Source: Anaerolineae bacterium (GTDB taxonomy: Bacteria > Chloroflexota > Anaerolineae > Aggregatilineales > Phototrophicaceae). From it: a stretch of 64,000 nucleotides of DNA. The notes beneath the pieces were generated by a model. The model saw only the letters and a program-made list of their open reading frames with translations, had not been told where the DNA came from and ran no database searches. The DNA lies in contig JAJDXR010000053.1 of assembly GCA_022823165.1 (NCBI GenBank), positions 48,071 through 112,070 of the forward strand, written 5' to 3'. Shown piece by piece: positions 53,836 through 63,184 of this stretch. How positions within the stretch are numbered: position 1 is the first letter of the stretch; every line of letters begins with the position of its first letter. A program made the translations under genes and the position numbers.

Positions 53836-54645
53836 TTAGGTGGATCGCCGCTGCCAAACCAGCACGCGCCATTCTACAAGCGCGACCAGGCTATACAGGC
53901 TGAGCGCGATGGCGGTCATGGTCAGCACGGTGACATAAACCAAGGGGGTGTCATACTGGCTGCGCGCCGAAATGACGAGAACACCCAAGCCGCTGCCCGA
54001 GCCCACAAATTCGCCCACAACCGCGCCGATAACCGCCAGGGTGGCGCTCGTCTTCAAGCCCGCTAAAATCACCGGCAGCGCCGAGGGCAATTCAAGTTTG
54101 CGGAAGATTTGCCAACGGCTGGCGTTCAGCGAGCGCATGAGATCGCGCAGTCGGGGCGAGACGCCGCGGATGCCGACGATGGTGTTAACCAAAGTCGGGA
54201 AAAACACGATGACGGCAGTGGTGACGACTTTGCTGCTCGGTCCAGTCCCAAAGATGATGATGAGCAGCGGCGCGTAAGCCACAATGGGCGTCGACTGAAA
54301 GGCGACAATTATGGGAGACAGGATGTATTCGAGCAGCGGCGCCTTGGCGATGGCGTAGCCGATGGCCAGACCGATTGATACGCCCAAGGGCAAGCCAAGC
54401 ATCATTTCGCCCAGCGTGGTACCGGCGTGCTTAGCCAGCGTTCCGTCAGCCAGCGCCTTGGCCAAGGACTGCAAAACCTGCGCCGGCGGGGGTATCAGTA
54501 TGCGAGAAACAAGTTGCCAGTCGGTAATCCAATGCCAAACCAAGATGAGGACGAGGACAGTAGCCAGGGGCGACAAGCGCCGCCAAACGACGCCATTGGC
54601 GTAGGGTCGCGCTATCTCAGGCTGAGTCGATTCGTTCTTGGCCAT
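53836..54645 (-). CDS. ribX: ABC transporter permease, probable riboflavin transporter (RibX-like)
   Basis: 269 residues from the ATG at 54645, directly after an 11 bp hairpin; an upstream ATG at 54654 lies inside the stem. BPD permease with about six membrane segments, and the cytosolic loop LMRSLNASRWQIFRKLELPSALP near 180 that docks on the ATPase. First gene of a permease-SBP-ATPase operon under an FMN riboswitch. FMN would shut expression off, consistent with uptake of riboflavin. Confidence 0.85.
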   Translation of the reverse strand: MAKNESTQPEIARPYANGVVWRRLSPLATVLVLILVWHWITDWQLVSRILIPPPAQVLQSLAKALADGTLAKHAGTTLGEMMLGLPLGVSIGLAIGYAIAKAPLLEYILSPIIVAFQSTPIVAYAPLLIIIFGTGPSSKVVTTAVIVFFPTLVNTIVGIRGVSPRLRDLMRSLNASRWQIFRKLELPSALPVILAGLKTSATLAVIGAVVGEFVGSGSGLGVLVISARSQYDTPLVYVTVLTMTAIALSLYSLVALVEWRVLVWQRRST

Positions 54646-54685
54646 AGCGCCCATCCGGAGGCAAGCCTTACGAGGGATGGGCGCT
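54646..54685 (-). promoter_or_regulatory. Hairpin directly before the ribX start (riboswitch expression platform)
   Basis: On the minus strand AGCGCCCATCC pairs perfectly with GGATGGGCGCT (11 bp, 18-base loop), the second arm ending right before the ATG. A run of seven Ts lies ~20 bases upstream (54705-54711). The hairpin is placed to block ribosome access, so control at translation is likely; the upstream T run leaves room for termination too. Confidence 0.65.
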
Positions 54686-54772
54686 GCCCGACGCGGCCGG
54701 CAGCAAAAAAAGCGCTGGCGCAGGCAACGACGTGACAATCTCACCAGGCGAGCCGTCAAGACAGCCCACGCG

Positions 54773-54926
54773 CCCTTCTCCCATCCGGACTATCACCGTC
54801 GGCTCCGGAATCGCACCGGAATCCACCTGGGCGGCGCAAGCTGGCTTGCGCGTTCCAAGGTCACGGGCTTGGCATGGCGAGCCATGCATCACCGCCGGTA
54901 GGGACTTCCACCCTGCCCCGAAGGTT
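54773..54926 (-). ncRNA. FMN riboswitch (RFN element)
   Basis: On the minus strand the conserved core reads CTTCGGGGCAGGGTGGAAGT, CCCTACCGGCGGTGATG, GATTCCGGTGCGATTCCGG, AGCCGACGGTGATAGTCCGG, ATGGGAGAAGG. All RFN junction segments are present, including the closing P1 stem. One variable arm (around GCGCAAGCCAGCTTGCGC) is a perfect hairpin. It precedes the ribX-ribY-ATPase operon by ~130 bases. Confidence 0.95.
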
Positions 54927-55020
54927 GGTTGTACTGTATTTCGGAAAAGAGTATAGCGGAAGCCGCGTTGAATTCAATCTATTTCAACCTATTTCCAGAG
55001 CACTCGCACCAGAATATGTT

Positions 55021-55314
55021 AACCACCGAGTACACAGAAGTAAGTGCGAGTAAGTAATGAGAATATAGGTACATCATCACAAAATAGCGAATATTCGTGT
55101 TTGCGTGGGCGAGCCAAGGCTCGCCCCTACAACTTTAGGCTATATTTTGAACCCTGTAGGGGTCAGCCTTGGCTGACCCGATGCTGTGAAATTTGCATGA
55201 CTTAATTGCATCTACTGAGAGCGCAGAGTTTTTTCACGGATACGCGAAAAAAAGTGGTGATGGTGGGGCCTTTGACCTGCTGTGTCTACGCGCAGCGCTG
55301 AAACGCCGGGATGT
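55021..55314 (+). repeat. Hairpin element copy E (55038-55204) nested in a host repeat
   Basis: Left host part AACCACCGAGTACACAGA, then the full element with both hairpins ending TTTGCATGACTTA, then right host part from CTACTGAGAGCGCAGAG through TTTGACCTGCTGTGTCTACG to CTGAAACG. The host part matches 9788-9909, which lacks the insert. It fills the gap between the riboswitch and the histidine kinase. No gene. Confidence 0.88.
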
Positions 55315-55329
55315 CCAAGCAAATTTTGT

Positions 55330-55350
55330 GGGCGACTCACCGAGTCGCCC
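55330..55350. repeat. Single hairpin of the dispersed family
   Basis: GGGCGACTCACCGAGTCGCCC followed by CTACAA, right beside the nested repeat. Confidence 0.6.
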
Positions 55351-55422
55351 CTACAAATCGCTAGAATTATGTTGCAATCGACATAAACTGATTCTGGTGC
55401 GATTGCTCTGATCTATTTCAAC

Positions 55423-56691
55423 CTATACAGGAGCGGCAGAATCGGGCAGCTCCAGCGCTTGCTCGCTTTCATCGGCGGCCATCGGAGCCGGCTCGACTTC
55501 CTCATCCGCCTTCAAGACGGTAAAGAGGAATTGCCCGCCTTTGCCCTGGCTGTTGCCCTCAGCCCAGATGCGCCCGCCGTGAGCCTCGATGATGTGTTTG
55601 CAGATCGCCAATCCCAAGCCGGCGCCTTCATCGCCGGAGCGCGAAACATCGGCTTGGTAGAAACGCTCAAAGATGCGCTCGCGCGCGTCTTCAGCCACGC
55701 CGGGTCCGTTGTCGAAGACGGTGACAATAACCTCGTCCCCCGCTTCCGCCGCGGTGATCGTCACCGCGTCCCTCGGGGGCGACCATTTGATGGCATTGTG
55801 CAAGAGGTTGGCCAAGGCGCGCTTCAACTGGTCGGCGTCGCAGAGCACAGAAAGTTTCTGCGGCACATGGCTGACGATGCTGAGCTGCTTGGTCTCCGCC
55901 TGCGACTCCAGCCTGTCGATGGCTTCGTCGACGACCTGATTCAGCGGCGTTTTCACCAGGCGCAGAATAGCCTGGCCCGTCTCAATCATAGACAGGTCGA
56001 GCAGCTCTTGCGCCAGCCAGAGCAAGGCGTCCGTCTCCATGGCGATCTCTTTGAGCGACTGGATGCTGGCCTTGCGCTTGGGTTTGTCAGCGTCGAGGAA
56101 CAGGCCTTCAATGATCAGGCGGATACGCGTGATTGGCGTACGCAGTTCATGCGAGATATTGGCGACCATGTCACGGCGAGCGCGATTCAAATGCACCAGG
56201 TCGGTGATGTCCTGCAAGGCGATGCCGATAAAGCGGGTAGCGCCGCCGTCAATATCTATGGCTTTGGCGCGCGCGCGAAAATTGGAGCCGCCAATAAGAA
56301 GCTGCTCGTCCAGGCTGTCCGCTTCGCGCAGCGTGTGCGCGGCCAATTCACTCAAGTCTTCCGAGTCGATGACTTCGGGCAGGCGCCGGTCGATAGGGTA
56401 TTCCACTCCAATCAAAGCAGCCGCTGACCGGTTCAGGCTGACAATCCTCAGGTCGTCGTCGAGAAGTAATATGGCGTCAAAGGCGACCGAGGCGGCGGTC
56501 GATGAGAAGGCGCTGACTGGCAAGCGCTCGAATTCCTCGACCTGCGCTTGTTGGCGCAGGCGGCCGATCACCTCGTTTTGGCGCTGGCCAGCGGCAGCCA
56601 GCTGCTTCAGCCGGCGACTCTGATACCAGCAGAAACTGCCCATTCCCAGCAGGCCGGCGACCAATAGCGCAATCAGGGCTTCCACGCTCAA
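55423..56691 (-). CDS. Sensor histidine kinase with PAS domain
   Basis: 422 residues. One N-terminal membrane helix (VEALIALLVAGLLGMGSFCW), a short coiled coil, a PAS-like domain (~60-165), and HisKA with H181 in NISHELRTPITR. The ATPase has LANLLHNAIKWSPP (N box), DNGPGVAEDARERIFERFYQ (G1) and GAGLGLAICKHIIEAHGG (G2). The PAS domain may sense redox or a ligand. It is cotranscribed with the response regulator upstream (4 bp overlap) and has a Pro/Glu-rich C-terminal tail. Built like PhoR/WalK; signal unknown. Confidence 0.93.
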   Translation of the reverse strand: MSVEALIALLVAGLLGMGSFCWYQSRRLKQLAAAGQRQNEVIGRLRQQAQVEEFERLPVSAFSSTAASVAFDAILLLDDDLRIVSLNRSAAALIGVEYPIDRRLPEVIDSEDLSELAAHTLREADSLDEQLLIGGSNFRARAKAIDIDGGATRFIGIALQDITDLVHLNRARRDMVANISHELRTPITRIRLIIEGLFLDADKPKRKASIQSLKEIAMETDALLWLAQELLDLSMIETGQAILRLVKTPLNQVVDEAIDRLESQAETKQLSIVSHVPQKLSVLCDADQLKRALANLLHNAIKWSPPRDAVTITAAEAGDEVIVTVFDNGPGVAEDARERIFERFYQADVSRSGDEGAGLGLAICKHIIEAHGGRIWAEGNSQGKGGQFLFTVLKADEEVEPAPMAADESEQALELPDSAAPV

Positions 56692-57389
56692 CCCTCAAAT
56701 CGATAACCGACTCCGCGCACGGTGCCGATGCGCGTCGGTTTGGATGGATTGTCTTCGATCTTTTCCCGCAGCCAGCGGATATGGACGTCAACGGTGCGTT
56801 TGTCGCTCTCCGCGATCAGGTAGTCATCACCCCAAACATTGGCGATCAGAAAGTCGCGAGAAAGCACCGCGCCTTCGTTGCGCATGAAGACAGTCAGAAG
56901 CGTGTAGGCCTTGTTGCTGAGCTTGACTTCGGCGCCGGCTTTGAAAACACGCCGCCCCGCGAGATCGATGTGCAGGTCGCCGGCGACTAATTCATCCTGC
57001 TTCTGGCTTTGCCCAAGGGAGGGGCGCCGCAACTCCGCGCGCACATCCGCCAGGAATACGCCCAGCTTGGGTGGCTTGACTATGTACTTGTCGGCGCCGC
57101 TTTCCAATCCCAGTATCTGATCATTAACTGTGCCGCGCGCTGTCAGCATAAAAATGGGCACGTAGTCTTTGTTGTTTTTGCGAATCATGCGGCAAAGGCT
57201 GACGCCATCCAGACCGCCCGGCAACATGATGTCAAGGACGATGAGATCGTAGACGCCGTTACGCGCCTTTTCCCAGCCGGTCTCGCCATCCAGGGCGGTA
57301 TCAACCACATAACCTTCCGCGCACAGTAAATCGGACAGCATCTGTATCAAGGTTTGGTCGTCTTCTATCAACAGGATCTTTTTGGCCAA
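56688..57389 (-). CDS. OmpR/PhoB-family response regulator
   Basis: 233 residues. Receiver domain with acidic pair E9-D10, phosphoacceptor D53 in LIVLDIMLPGG, T83 and K105 (IVKPPK; usually VKPF). C-terminal winged helix: ELKLSNKAYTLLTVFMRN-like region, ending DVHIRWLREKIEDNP and GTVRGVGYRFEG. It binds DNA when phosphorylated by the histidine kinase encoded immediately downstream. Targets unknown; no clear regulated neighbour. Confidence 0.93.
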   Translation of the reverse strand: MAKKILLIEDDQTLIQMLSDLLCAEGYVVDTALDGETGWEKARNGVYDLIVLDIMLPGGLDGVSLCRMIRKNNKDYVPIFMLTARGTVNDQILGLESGADKYIVKPPKLGVFLADVRAELRRPSLGQSQKQDELVAGDLHIDLAGRRVFKAGAEVKLSNKAYTLLTVFMRNEGAVLSRDFLIANVWGDDYLIAESDKRTVDVHIRWLREKIEDNPSKPTRIGTVRGVGYRFEG

Positions 57390-57643
57390 GTATTCGATCC
57401 TTTGTCTGGCTCGCTATTCGCGCAGCAAGCATAGCGGCCTTGCGCTAAATCTATGTTAAGGCATCTGGCTGATAATTTTAACATGGGGAAACTGCGTGGA
57501 GTGGTTAATTCCGCTGGCTCAAAAACTCCGCCTGGTGAACAAGAAGACTCTGCGACCTCGGTATGCCAAGTGAGTCATGACAAATTTGCCGCTGCGTTCT
57601 CCGAGCAGAAAAGAGGACGCCGAGTAAAGCATTTGCGCGCAAC

Positions 57644-58618
57644 TCAAGAGCCTACCCAGTCAGAAGCTGCCCGGATGCCGGCCAAAGACGTCGCGCTCAG
57701 CGCCGCTCGACGAATGGCGGCAGCCACAACTTCCGCCGCGTAAGCGCCAACCAGCGTCGTATCGGCTGGGACATCACCGGTCGCAAGCGCGAACAAGGTA
57801 TCGCCATCGTACATGGTATGGGCGGGGTTGACCGCGCGGGCGATGCCATCCTGTGCCATCTGCGCCATCTTCCGCGCTTGCGCCTTGTTCAGTTTGCCGT
57901 TGGTCGCCACCACGCCTATGACAGTATTCTCATTCGCGGCGGGCTGGGCGCCCGCAAATGCCATGCGCGTCAGCTCGTCAAGCACGGAGGCGAAGCCCCT
58001 GCCGTCTTGCGCGCGCAGCCCCGCCACAACTTCGCCGTCTTCAGCGATGACATTGCCAACCGCGTTTACCGCCACAAGAGCCGCCACTACCAGCCCCTTG
58101 GGCAGGGATGTCGCCGCTGAGCCGATGCCGCCTTTGCTGGCGCGTTGGTCACCGGCGATGGCCGCGATGCGCGCGCCCGTACCCGCGCCAAGGCTGCCCA
58201 TCGCGACTGGTTCGGCAGACGCGACATTACAAGCTTGATAGCCAGCCGCCGCATCGGGCCTGGAGCCTGGTCGCCCGACGGTCAGGTCAAACAAGATGGC
58301 GGCGGGAACGATAGGCACCAGGGCGCCGCTGCGTGACTGATAGCCGATGCCGCGCTCGACGTGCCAGCGCATCACGCCATCGGCGGTCGCCAGGCCGAAG
58401 GCGCTGCCGCCGGAGAGAACGACTGCGGTCACCTCCTGCACCAGATTATGCGCTTGCAGCAAGTCGGTCTCGCGCGTGCCGGGGGCGCCGCCGCGCACAT
58501 CAACCGCGCCGACAGTCCGCGGCGGGCACAAGACAACGGTGCAGCCGGTTGCGGCGGCGAGGTCGGTATAATGCCCAACTTTGAGGCCGGGCACACGCGT
58601 CAGCGTGTCATTCATCAT
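57644..58618 (-). CDS. P1 family peptidase (DmpA/BapA-like)
   Basis: 324 residues from the ATG at 58618, overlapping the upstream gene by 11 bp. Family S58 motifs: GLKVGHYTDLAAATGCTVVL, GGAPGTRETDLL, VVLSGGSAFGLA and a later NTVIGVVATNGKLNKAQ segment holding the self-cleavage/nucleophile region in the related DmpA enzymes. These N-terminal-nucleophile hydrolases act as aminopeptidases on D- or beta-amino peptides or as ornithine acetyltransferase relatives. Substrate unknown. Confidence 0.9.
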   Translation of the reverse strand: MMNDTLTRVPGLKVGHYTDLAAATGCTVVLCPPRTVGAVDVRGGAPGTRETDLLQAHNLVQEVTAVVLSGGSAFGLATADGVMRWHVERGIGYQSRSGALVPIVPAAILFDLTVGRPGSRPDAAAGYQACNVASAEPVAMGSLGAGTGARIAAIAGDQRASKGGIGSAATSLPKGLVVAALVAVNAVGNVIAEDGEVVAGLRAQDGRGFASVLDELTRMAFAGAQPAANENTVIGVVATNGKLNKAQARKMAQMAQDGIARAVNPAHTMYDGDTLFALATGDVPADTTLVGAYAAEVVAAAIRRAALSATSLAGIRAASDWVGS

Positions 58619-58949
58619 CTTCGTCAAGGTAGTATTCCGCGCCATCGCCGTCGTCATGCCAAATCAGCTGAATTTTATCGCCGCTCGCTTCGATCTGATC
58701 GGCGGAATCCGGGAACAGCAGCGCGGCCGCCTGGTCATAGTCTTCTGGAGAGACCAGCACCTTGATCTCGCCGAGGTTGCCCAAGGTGATGCCAAGCGCA
58801 GTGGCGCCCGCTTCCTGATGGATCATTGCCGGTATATCGTGCGCTCGCAATTTTCCGATGACGATATGGGCTTCGGGCAAGTTATGCGTGATGTAAACCG
58901 CTATCCATTGCGGCCCTGCGGCAGATTTGCCGCGTTTTCGCAGACTCAT
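58608..58949 (-). CDS. DUF2007-like signal-transducing protein
   Basis: 113 residues from the ATG at 58949. The first ~75 fit the DUF2007 alpha/beta fold: WIAVYITHNLPEAHIVIGKL, then LRAHDIPAMIHQE and IKVLVSPEDYDQAAALL. An acidic tail (DDGDGAEYYLDEDDE) follows. The family resembles P-II-like ferredoxin folds but its role is not established. Translationally coupled to the P1 peptidase downstream. Confidence 0.75.
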   Translation of the reverse strand: MSLRKRGKSAAGPQWIAVYITHNLPEAHIVIGKLRAHDIPAMIHQEAGATALGITLGNLGEIKVLVSPEDYDQAAALLFPDSADQIEASGDKIQLIWHDDGDGAEYYLDEDDE

Positions 58950-59071
58950 CGGCAACCTGGACTATTCGCCTTGCTCGTCATTTCCCGCTCTCTTTCAGGA
59001 TAATGCCGGCTTGATGGCGGGGCAAGCGGCGGCAAACTCTTGGCAGCGGCTTATCACGTTCCAAGCCATTA

Positions 59072-60982
59072 TCAGTCGTCTTTTGTAATGAGCCCGATTT
59101 CAAAAGATCGTTCAAATGCCTGGCCCTTCGCAGCGATTTCGCCGGACTGGCTCGCGCGGGTCTCGTAATCATAGACAATCAGATTTGCCCAATACTCGCC
59201 TACGGGCAAATCGGAAACGTCAATAGACCGCCGGCTCAGCGCGCTCCCGCCTATGACATCATCCACTTGCAGCGCCTTGTTGGATTCGGCATCAAAGACC
59301 TGGATCGAATAGGCGTACTCGTTGGCGAAGGTCTTGGCCCACCAGAAGAATACGTTGAGCTCGTCGCCTTCCAGCGCTAGCAAGACATTCGCCAATTCTG
59401 TTCCATTGTCATAATGCAGCGCTCGCGGGCTGCCATCCGTCAACAACTCACAAGGAAAAGTTCGCAGCGCGTAAAGCTCGATGATTGTGTTGTCAGTCTC
59501 GAGGTAGCGCCCACAGGAATGGAAGCGCGCCAAGAAGTCGTCGGTGAATACCGGCATGGACTGCAGATTGGTCTCTTGCGGATTGTAGATCAGCCAAATC
59601 GGGAAGTCCCAACTGTCCATGCTCGCCACAGAATTATAGCGCGTATCCGTACTCATGAGGGCCGCTTGGCCTTCCTCGTCAATCCAAATGTGTATAAGAC
59701 CGCGCCAGTTGCCGGTCCGGCGACCGTAATAGTCCAACTGCTTTTTTTCGTTTATCGGGGTATTTTGGTGAATACTCAGGACAAAGTCGCTTGACTGCGC
59801 ATCAATGGAAGGTTCGTACAATAAATTCTGATAGTGCGGCACGGTCTTATGTTGCTGGTGCAGTTGATTGGTGTATAGATACAGGTCTTCCGACCGCCAG
59901 AATAGCGCGAAGAGCGCAATCCAGGCGGCCATAAACAGCGGGCGCAGCAATACCCAGCGGGGGATTTCATTAAGCGCAATTGCCAAGGCGCAAGTCAGGA
60001 GCATGCCGGCCGCAATCGTGTAGCGGATCCGTCTGGCGATAATCAACGCAGTGAACTCATTCGCAACGAGCAGCAAACCCAATACCACCGCGCACTGGAA
60101 CAAGATGAAAGCCTGTGATCGTGTGAGATGCTTGATCCGCAGCACGAGAACCGCCGCAGCCGCAATCAGAATCGCCGGCTGGCCGTTGGAATAGATCGTG
60201 GCCAGCGCCACAATCCCGTCAGCCATTGACAAAGCATCGCTCGCCTGCCCCTGACGGAATTGCAAAATAGACAGCGTGTAGGGAACCCAGGGCAGGAACA
60301 TGAGGCCGGCCAGCGCCAGCGCCAGGCAGGTCTGCAGCCAGCGTCGATTCTTGGGCGCGAAAAGCAGATGATAAATGGCGAGCGCGGCCAAAAGGAAAAA
60401 GCCAAAGTAATGCGTGTAGATGATTGCGACACTGCTGGCCAGCAGCGACAGCCAGCGCCGAACGGCGTAGTTTTGGGACGAGCCTTGCAGTTTCCAGTAG
60501 GACCAAAGCACCCAGGGGGAAATCAGCGTCAAGAGGGCGTACATGCGGGCTTGATGGGTATAGAAGAGGAAAAACGCCAGAAAGGATGCCAGCAAGACCA
60601 GGTCCAGCGCCGCGTTTCGGCCGCTGGTCGTACGCGCCAACCGGTAGGTGACGGCAATGGCCAGCAGGCCGGTCAGCAGTGACATAAGCCGAATTGTGAG
60701 TAAATCTCGGCCGGTATAGCGAACCCAGAGGCTCAGCGCCACGTGATAGAGCGGTAGATGGCTTGGGTCCTGGCGCGCTACAAATTGAAGGACCTCATTG
60801 ATTGGCGCATTCGGGTGCGAGCGAGAAACATAAATTGGCTTGATTGAGTTGTAATCCGCGGGCCGCGCAGGTTCGGACTTTATGATTCGCAGCCCAAAGG
60901 CGAATACAAAAAACAAGCAAAACAGCACAAGCGCAAAATGAACCGCCGCCGGCTTGCCAATTACCAGCTGATGCCTATTCAT
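59072..60982 (-). CDS. GT39-like multi-TM glycosyltransferase family protein (first paralogue)
   Basis: 636 residues. About eleven membrane helices in the first ~400, with an acceptor-side loop bearing HLPLYHVALSLWVRYTGRD, then LARTTSGRNAAL and a TLTHQARMYALLT-like segment (seen as YTHQARMYALL), as in ArnT/PMT-type (GT39/GT83) enzymes that use lipid-linked sugars. The C-terminal ~220 residues form an exposed domain with IHIWIDEEGQ and FPIWLIYNP strands. The expected Asp-Asp/Glu-type motif of the first loop is not obvious. It lies beside a paralogue, 131 bp apart. Confidence 0.8.
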   Translation of the reverse strand: MNRHQLVIGKPAAVHFALVLFCLFFVFAFGLRIIKSEPARPADYNSIKPIYVSRSHPNAPINEVLQFVARQDPSHLPLYHVALSLWVRYTGRDLLTIRLMSLLTGLLAIAVTYRLARTTSGRNAALDLVLLASFLAFFLFYTHQARMYALLTLISPWVLWSYWKLQGSSQNYAVRRWLSLLASSVAIIYTHYFGFFLLAALAIYHLLFAPKNRRWLQTCLALALAGLMFLPWVPYTLSILQFRQGQASDALSMADGIVALATIYSNGQPAILIAAAAVLVLRIKHLTRSQAFILFQCAVVLGLLLVANEFTALIIARRIRYTIAAGMLLTCALAIALNEIPRWVLLRPLFMAAWIALFALFWRSEDLYLYTNQLHQQHKTVPHYQNLLYEPSIDAQSSDFVLSIHQNTPINEKKQLDYYGRRTGNWRGLIHIWIDEEGQAALMSTDTRYNSVASMDSWDFPIWLIYNPQETNLQSMPVFTDDFLARFHSCGRYLETDNTIIELYALRTFPCELLTDGSPRALHYDNGTELANVLLALEGDELNVFFWWAKTFANEYAYSIQVFDAESNKALQVDDVIGGSALSRRSIDVSDLPVGEYWANLIVYDYETRASQSGEIAAKGQAFERSFEIGLITKDD

Positions 60983-61113
60983 TCCAAATCAATCTGAGCC
61001 AATGGGCACTATGAGAACCATGTCTATAAGCGGAGGCAACAGCACTGCCGGCAGTAGCTGTCGCAGTCAGGTTGGCCGGACTTCTTTCGCTCGCCTTTCG
61101 TATCAGCCCCGCG

Positions 61114-63021
61114 TCAAGACTGTCCATCGCGCAAAACCCTGGCGAGCGTCATGCTTCGATCAAACGGCGCTTGCCCGGCAGTTATCACCCCGCCAACGCT
61201 TTTGCCGGTTTCGAAATGGTACATAATCAACTGGACGCTGTATTCGCCATCAGAAAGCTCGGACAAGTCAAACCGAAAAACGTCAATCGGCCCTCTGGAG
61301 ATCACTGCGTCACGCTGACCAACTTTCGCCATGGCTTGATCAAATAACTGCAGAGAGACCGAATACTCTTTTCCGATTGTAGTTCCCCACCACAGGTAAA
61401 TCTCAAGTTCATCCGAGGTTTGCTCTGTCATCGCGTTGGCCAGGACAAAGCCATTGTCGAAGTGAACGGTGAACGGTGAATCGTCGGCAATGAGACGGCA
61501 GGGAATCGCGAGGGTCACATAATAATCTATAAGGCTCGTTTCTGTCTCGCGGAAGCGTTTGCAGCGCTTGAAATGATCGCGAAACCAGCCTGAATAGACT
61601 GGCATATCAGCCAAATCGGTCTGGCCGGGGTTATGTAGTACCCAGATAGAATCGCTGTTGTCCGCAATGTCTTCAAGCGTACCGTACCTGGAGTGGTCAC
61701 TTTGAATTATGAGTTCGCCGTCCTTGTCATAGGTGATATGAACGATATATTCCCAGTCGGGGATCATCTTTCGATAGTACGGCAAGGTTTTGTTAGACGA
61801 CAAGCGCATATTGGGATGAAAACTTAGAATGAGCTCGTTATGCCCGGGCAAGGTTTCGGATTCATAAATGAAGTCCTGGTAGCGGGGTATCTTAGCGGTC
61901 TCGTGCTGCTGAATGTTTGTGTGAATCGCGTAGTCATCAGCGCCAAGATAATAGAAGAATGAAGCGCACCAGACGGCGAGAAAGGCATACCGCAAGGTCC
62001 GCCACATGGGCAGGCGGCGCAGAGCAATGACAGCCAGGCAGCTGTAGGGAACCGCGAGAAAGACGGTATAGCGCATCCGGTTTTCCACCAAGATCGCCAC
62101 AATTTCGTTGAGGCCAATCAGCGCCACTGCCGCAAACAAGGTGACAAATCCCAGGTATTTTTCCGCTTGAGAAAGACGTTTGAAGTGACCGACCGCCAGA
62201 CCAAGGACCAATAGCGGAATGAACAGGATTCCGTTTGAGAGTACGGACATGACAGCGCGTATCGCCTCGAATGACGTTAAACGCGCCTCTGTCGCGCCCA
62301 TGTCGGTTTGGTGCCCGGCGAGTCCGCTTAAGAAAACCGGCAGCCAGGGCAGGAACATCAACACGCCGATTGCCAAAACAACCAGGACTTGCCACCAATG
62401 CCTGGTCTTTCTCGCAAAGGCCAAATGGTAGCTGCCGATCGCAGCGACGATCAAACTGCCCAGATAATGAATGTAAGGAATCAAGCCAATCGACAAGACG
62501 AGCGCTATCCAGATCCAGCCGTGGCGAGAGCGCGCATGGCTGGCGACCCAGTATGACCATAAAGCGCCCGCGCAGATAAATGTCAGCAGGGTGTACATTC
62601 TAAGATATTGAACATGAAACATATAAAAGGCGAGGAATGACAGAGCCAGCGCCGCCGCCGCTCCATCGCTGCGTCTGCCTGTCAAAGTCGCCAGCCGCTG
62701 CACTCCCGCTATTGTCAGCACACCGAAAAACGTCGACAGCAGGCGCAGTGAAAACAGGTCCGAGCCAACCAGCCCGCGCCAGACGTTTAGGACCAGGAAA
62801 TAGACCGGCCCGTGCTGAGGGCTTAGCGACCTCACGCTATAAATCGTTTCCGGAATGGCGCGCGCCTGCGTAAGCCAAACGGGATCAATGTGGTTGAGTG
62901 TCCTGAATTCATCATTTTCAATGGGAAAGGTCTTGAGATTTGTAACCGCGGCGGCAAAAAGGAAAAAGACAGCGACCAGCGTAGCAAGGCTATTGCGGTA
63001 CATGCTTATGGACCTGGCCAT
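61114..63021 (-). CDS. GT39-like multi-TM glycosyltransferase family protein (second paralogue)
   Basis: 635 residues from the ATG at 63021; the open frame goes 7 codons further. Same plan as the downstream paralogue: N-terminal membrane part with an acceptor-side loop (IENDEFRTLNHIDPVWL, then SPQHGPVYFLVLNVWRGLVG), FHVQYLRMYTLLTF, and an exposed C-terminal domain with VHITYDKDGELII and DSIWVLHNPGQ. Here IENDEFRT gives a candidate acidic Glu-Asn-Asp-Glu site in the first loop that the other copy lacks. Acceptor unknown. Confidence 0.8.
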   Translation of the reverse strand: MARSISMYRNSLATLVAVFFLFAAAVTNLKTFPIENDEFRTLNHIDPVWLTQARAIPETIYSVRSLSPQHGPVYFLVLNVWRGLVGSDLFSLRLLSTFFGVLTIAGVQRLATLTGRRSDGAAAALALSFLAFYMFHVQYLRMYTLLTFICAGALWSYWVASHARSRHGWIWIALVLSIGLIPYIHYLGSLIVAAIGSYHLAFARKTRHWWQVLVVLAIGVLMFLPWLPVFLSGLAGHQTDMGATEARLTSFEAIRAVMSVLSNGILFIPLLVLGLAVGHFKRLSQAEKYLGFVTLFAAVALIGLNEIVAILVENRMRYTVFLAVPYSCLAVIALRRLPMWRTLRYAFLAVWCASFFYYLGADDYAIHTNIQQHETAKIPRYQDFIYESETLPGHNELILSFHPNMRLSSNKTLPYYRKMIPDWEYIVHITYDKDGELIIQSDHSRYGTLEDIADNSDSIWVLHNPGQTDLADMPVYSGWFRDHFKRCKRFRETETSLIDYYVTLAIPCRLIADDSPFTVHFDNGFVLANAMTEQTSDELEIYLWWGTTIGKEYSVSLQLFDQAMAKVGQRDAVISRGPIDVFRFDLSELSDGEYSVQLIMYHFETGKSVGGVITAGQAPFDRSMTLARVLRDGQS

Positions 63022-63184
63022 CTCTTGCTTGCCCCACGGCAACTGTTGTTTTTGCGAAATGTCATTCTAACCGAAGACGAATATCCGCGCTGACCTGACC
63101 ACGCTAAGACGATGAAGCTGGCGCGTCTATGGCTTCGAGACGCCAACAATCTGAATCATAAAATCGCAGCGCCTGAAAGGCGAT

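Noticed and set aside
54773..54926. TPP riboswitch, suggested by the NMT1/THI5-like neighbour
   Set aside because: The conserved segments are those of the FMN (RFN) element; no CTGAGA-type TPP core is present.
57453..57743. 96-codon open frame after the response regulator
   Set aside because: No ribosome binding site, no similarity or composition of a protein, and it overlaps the end of the P1 peptidase gene on the other strand.
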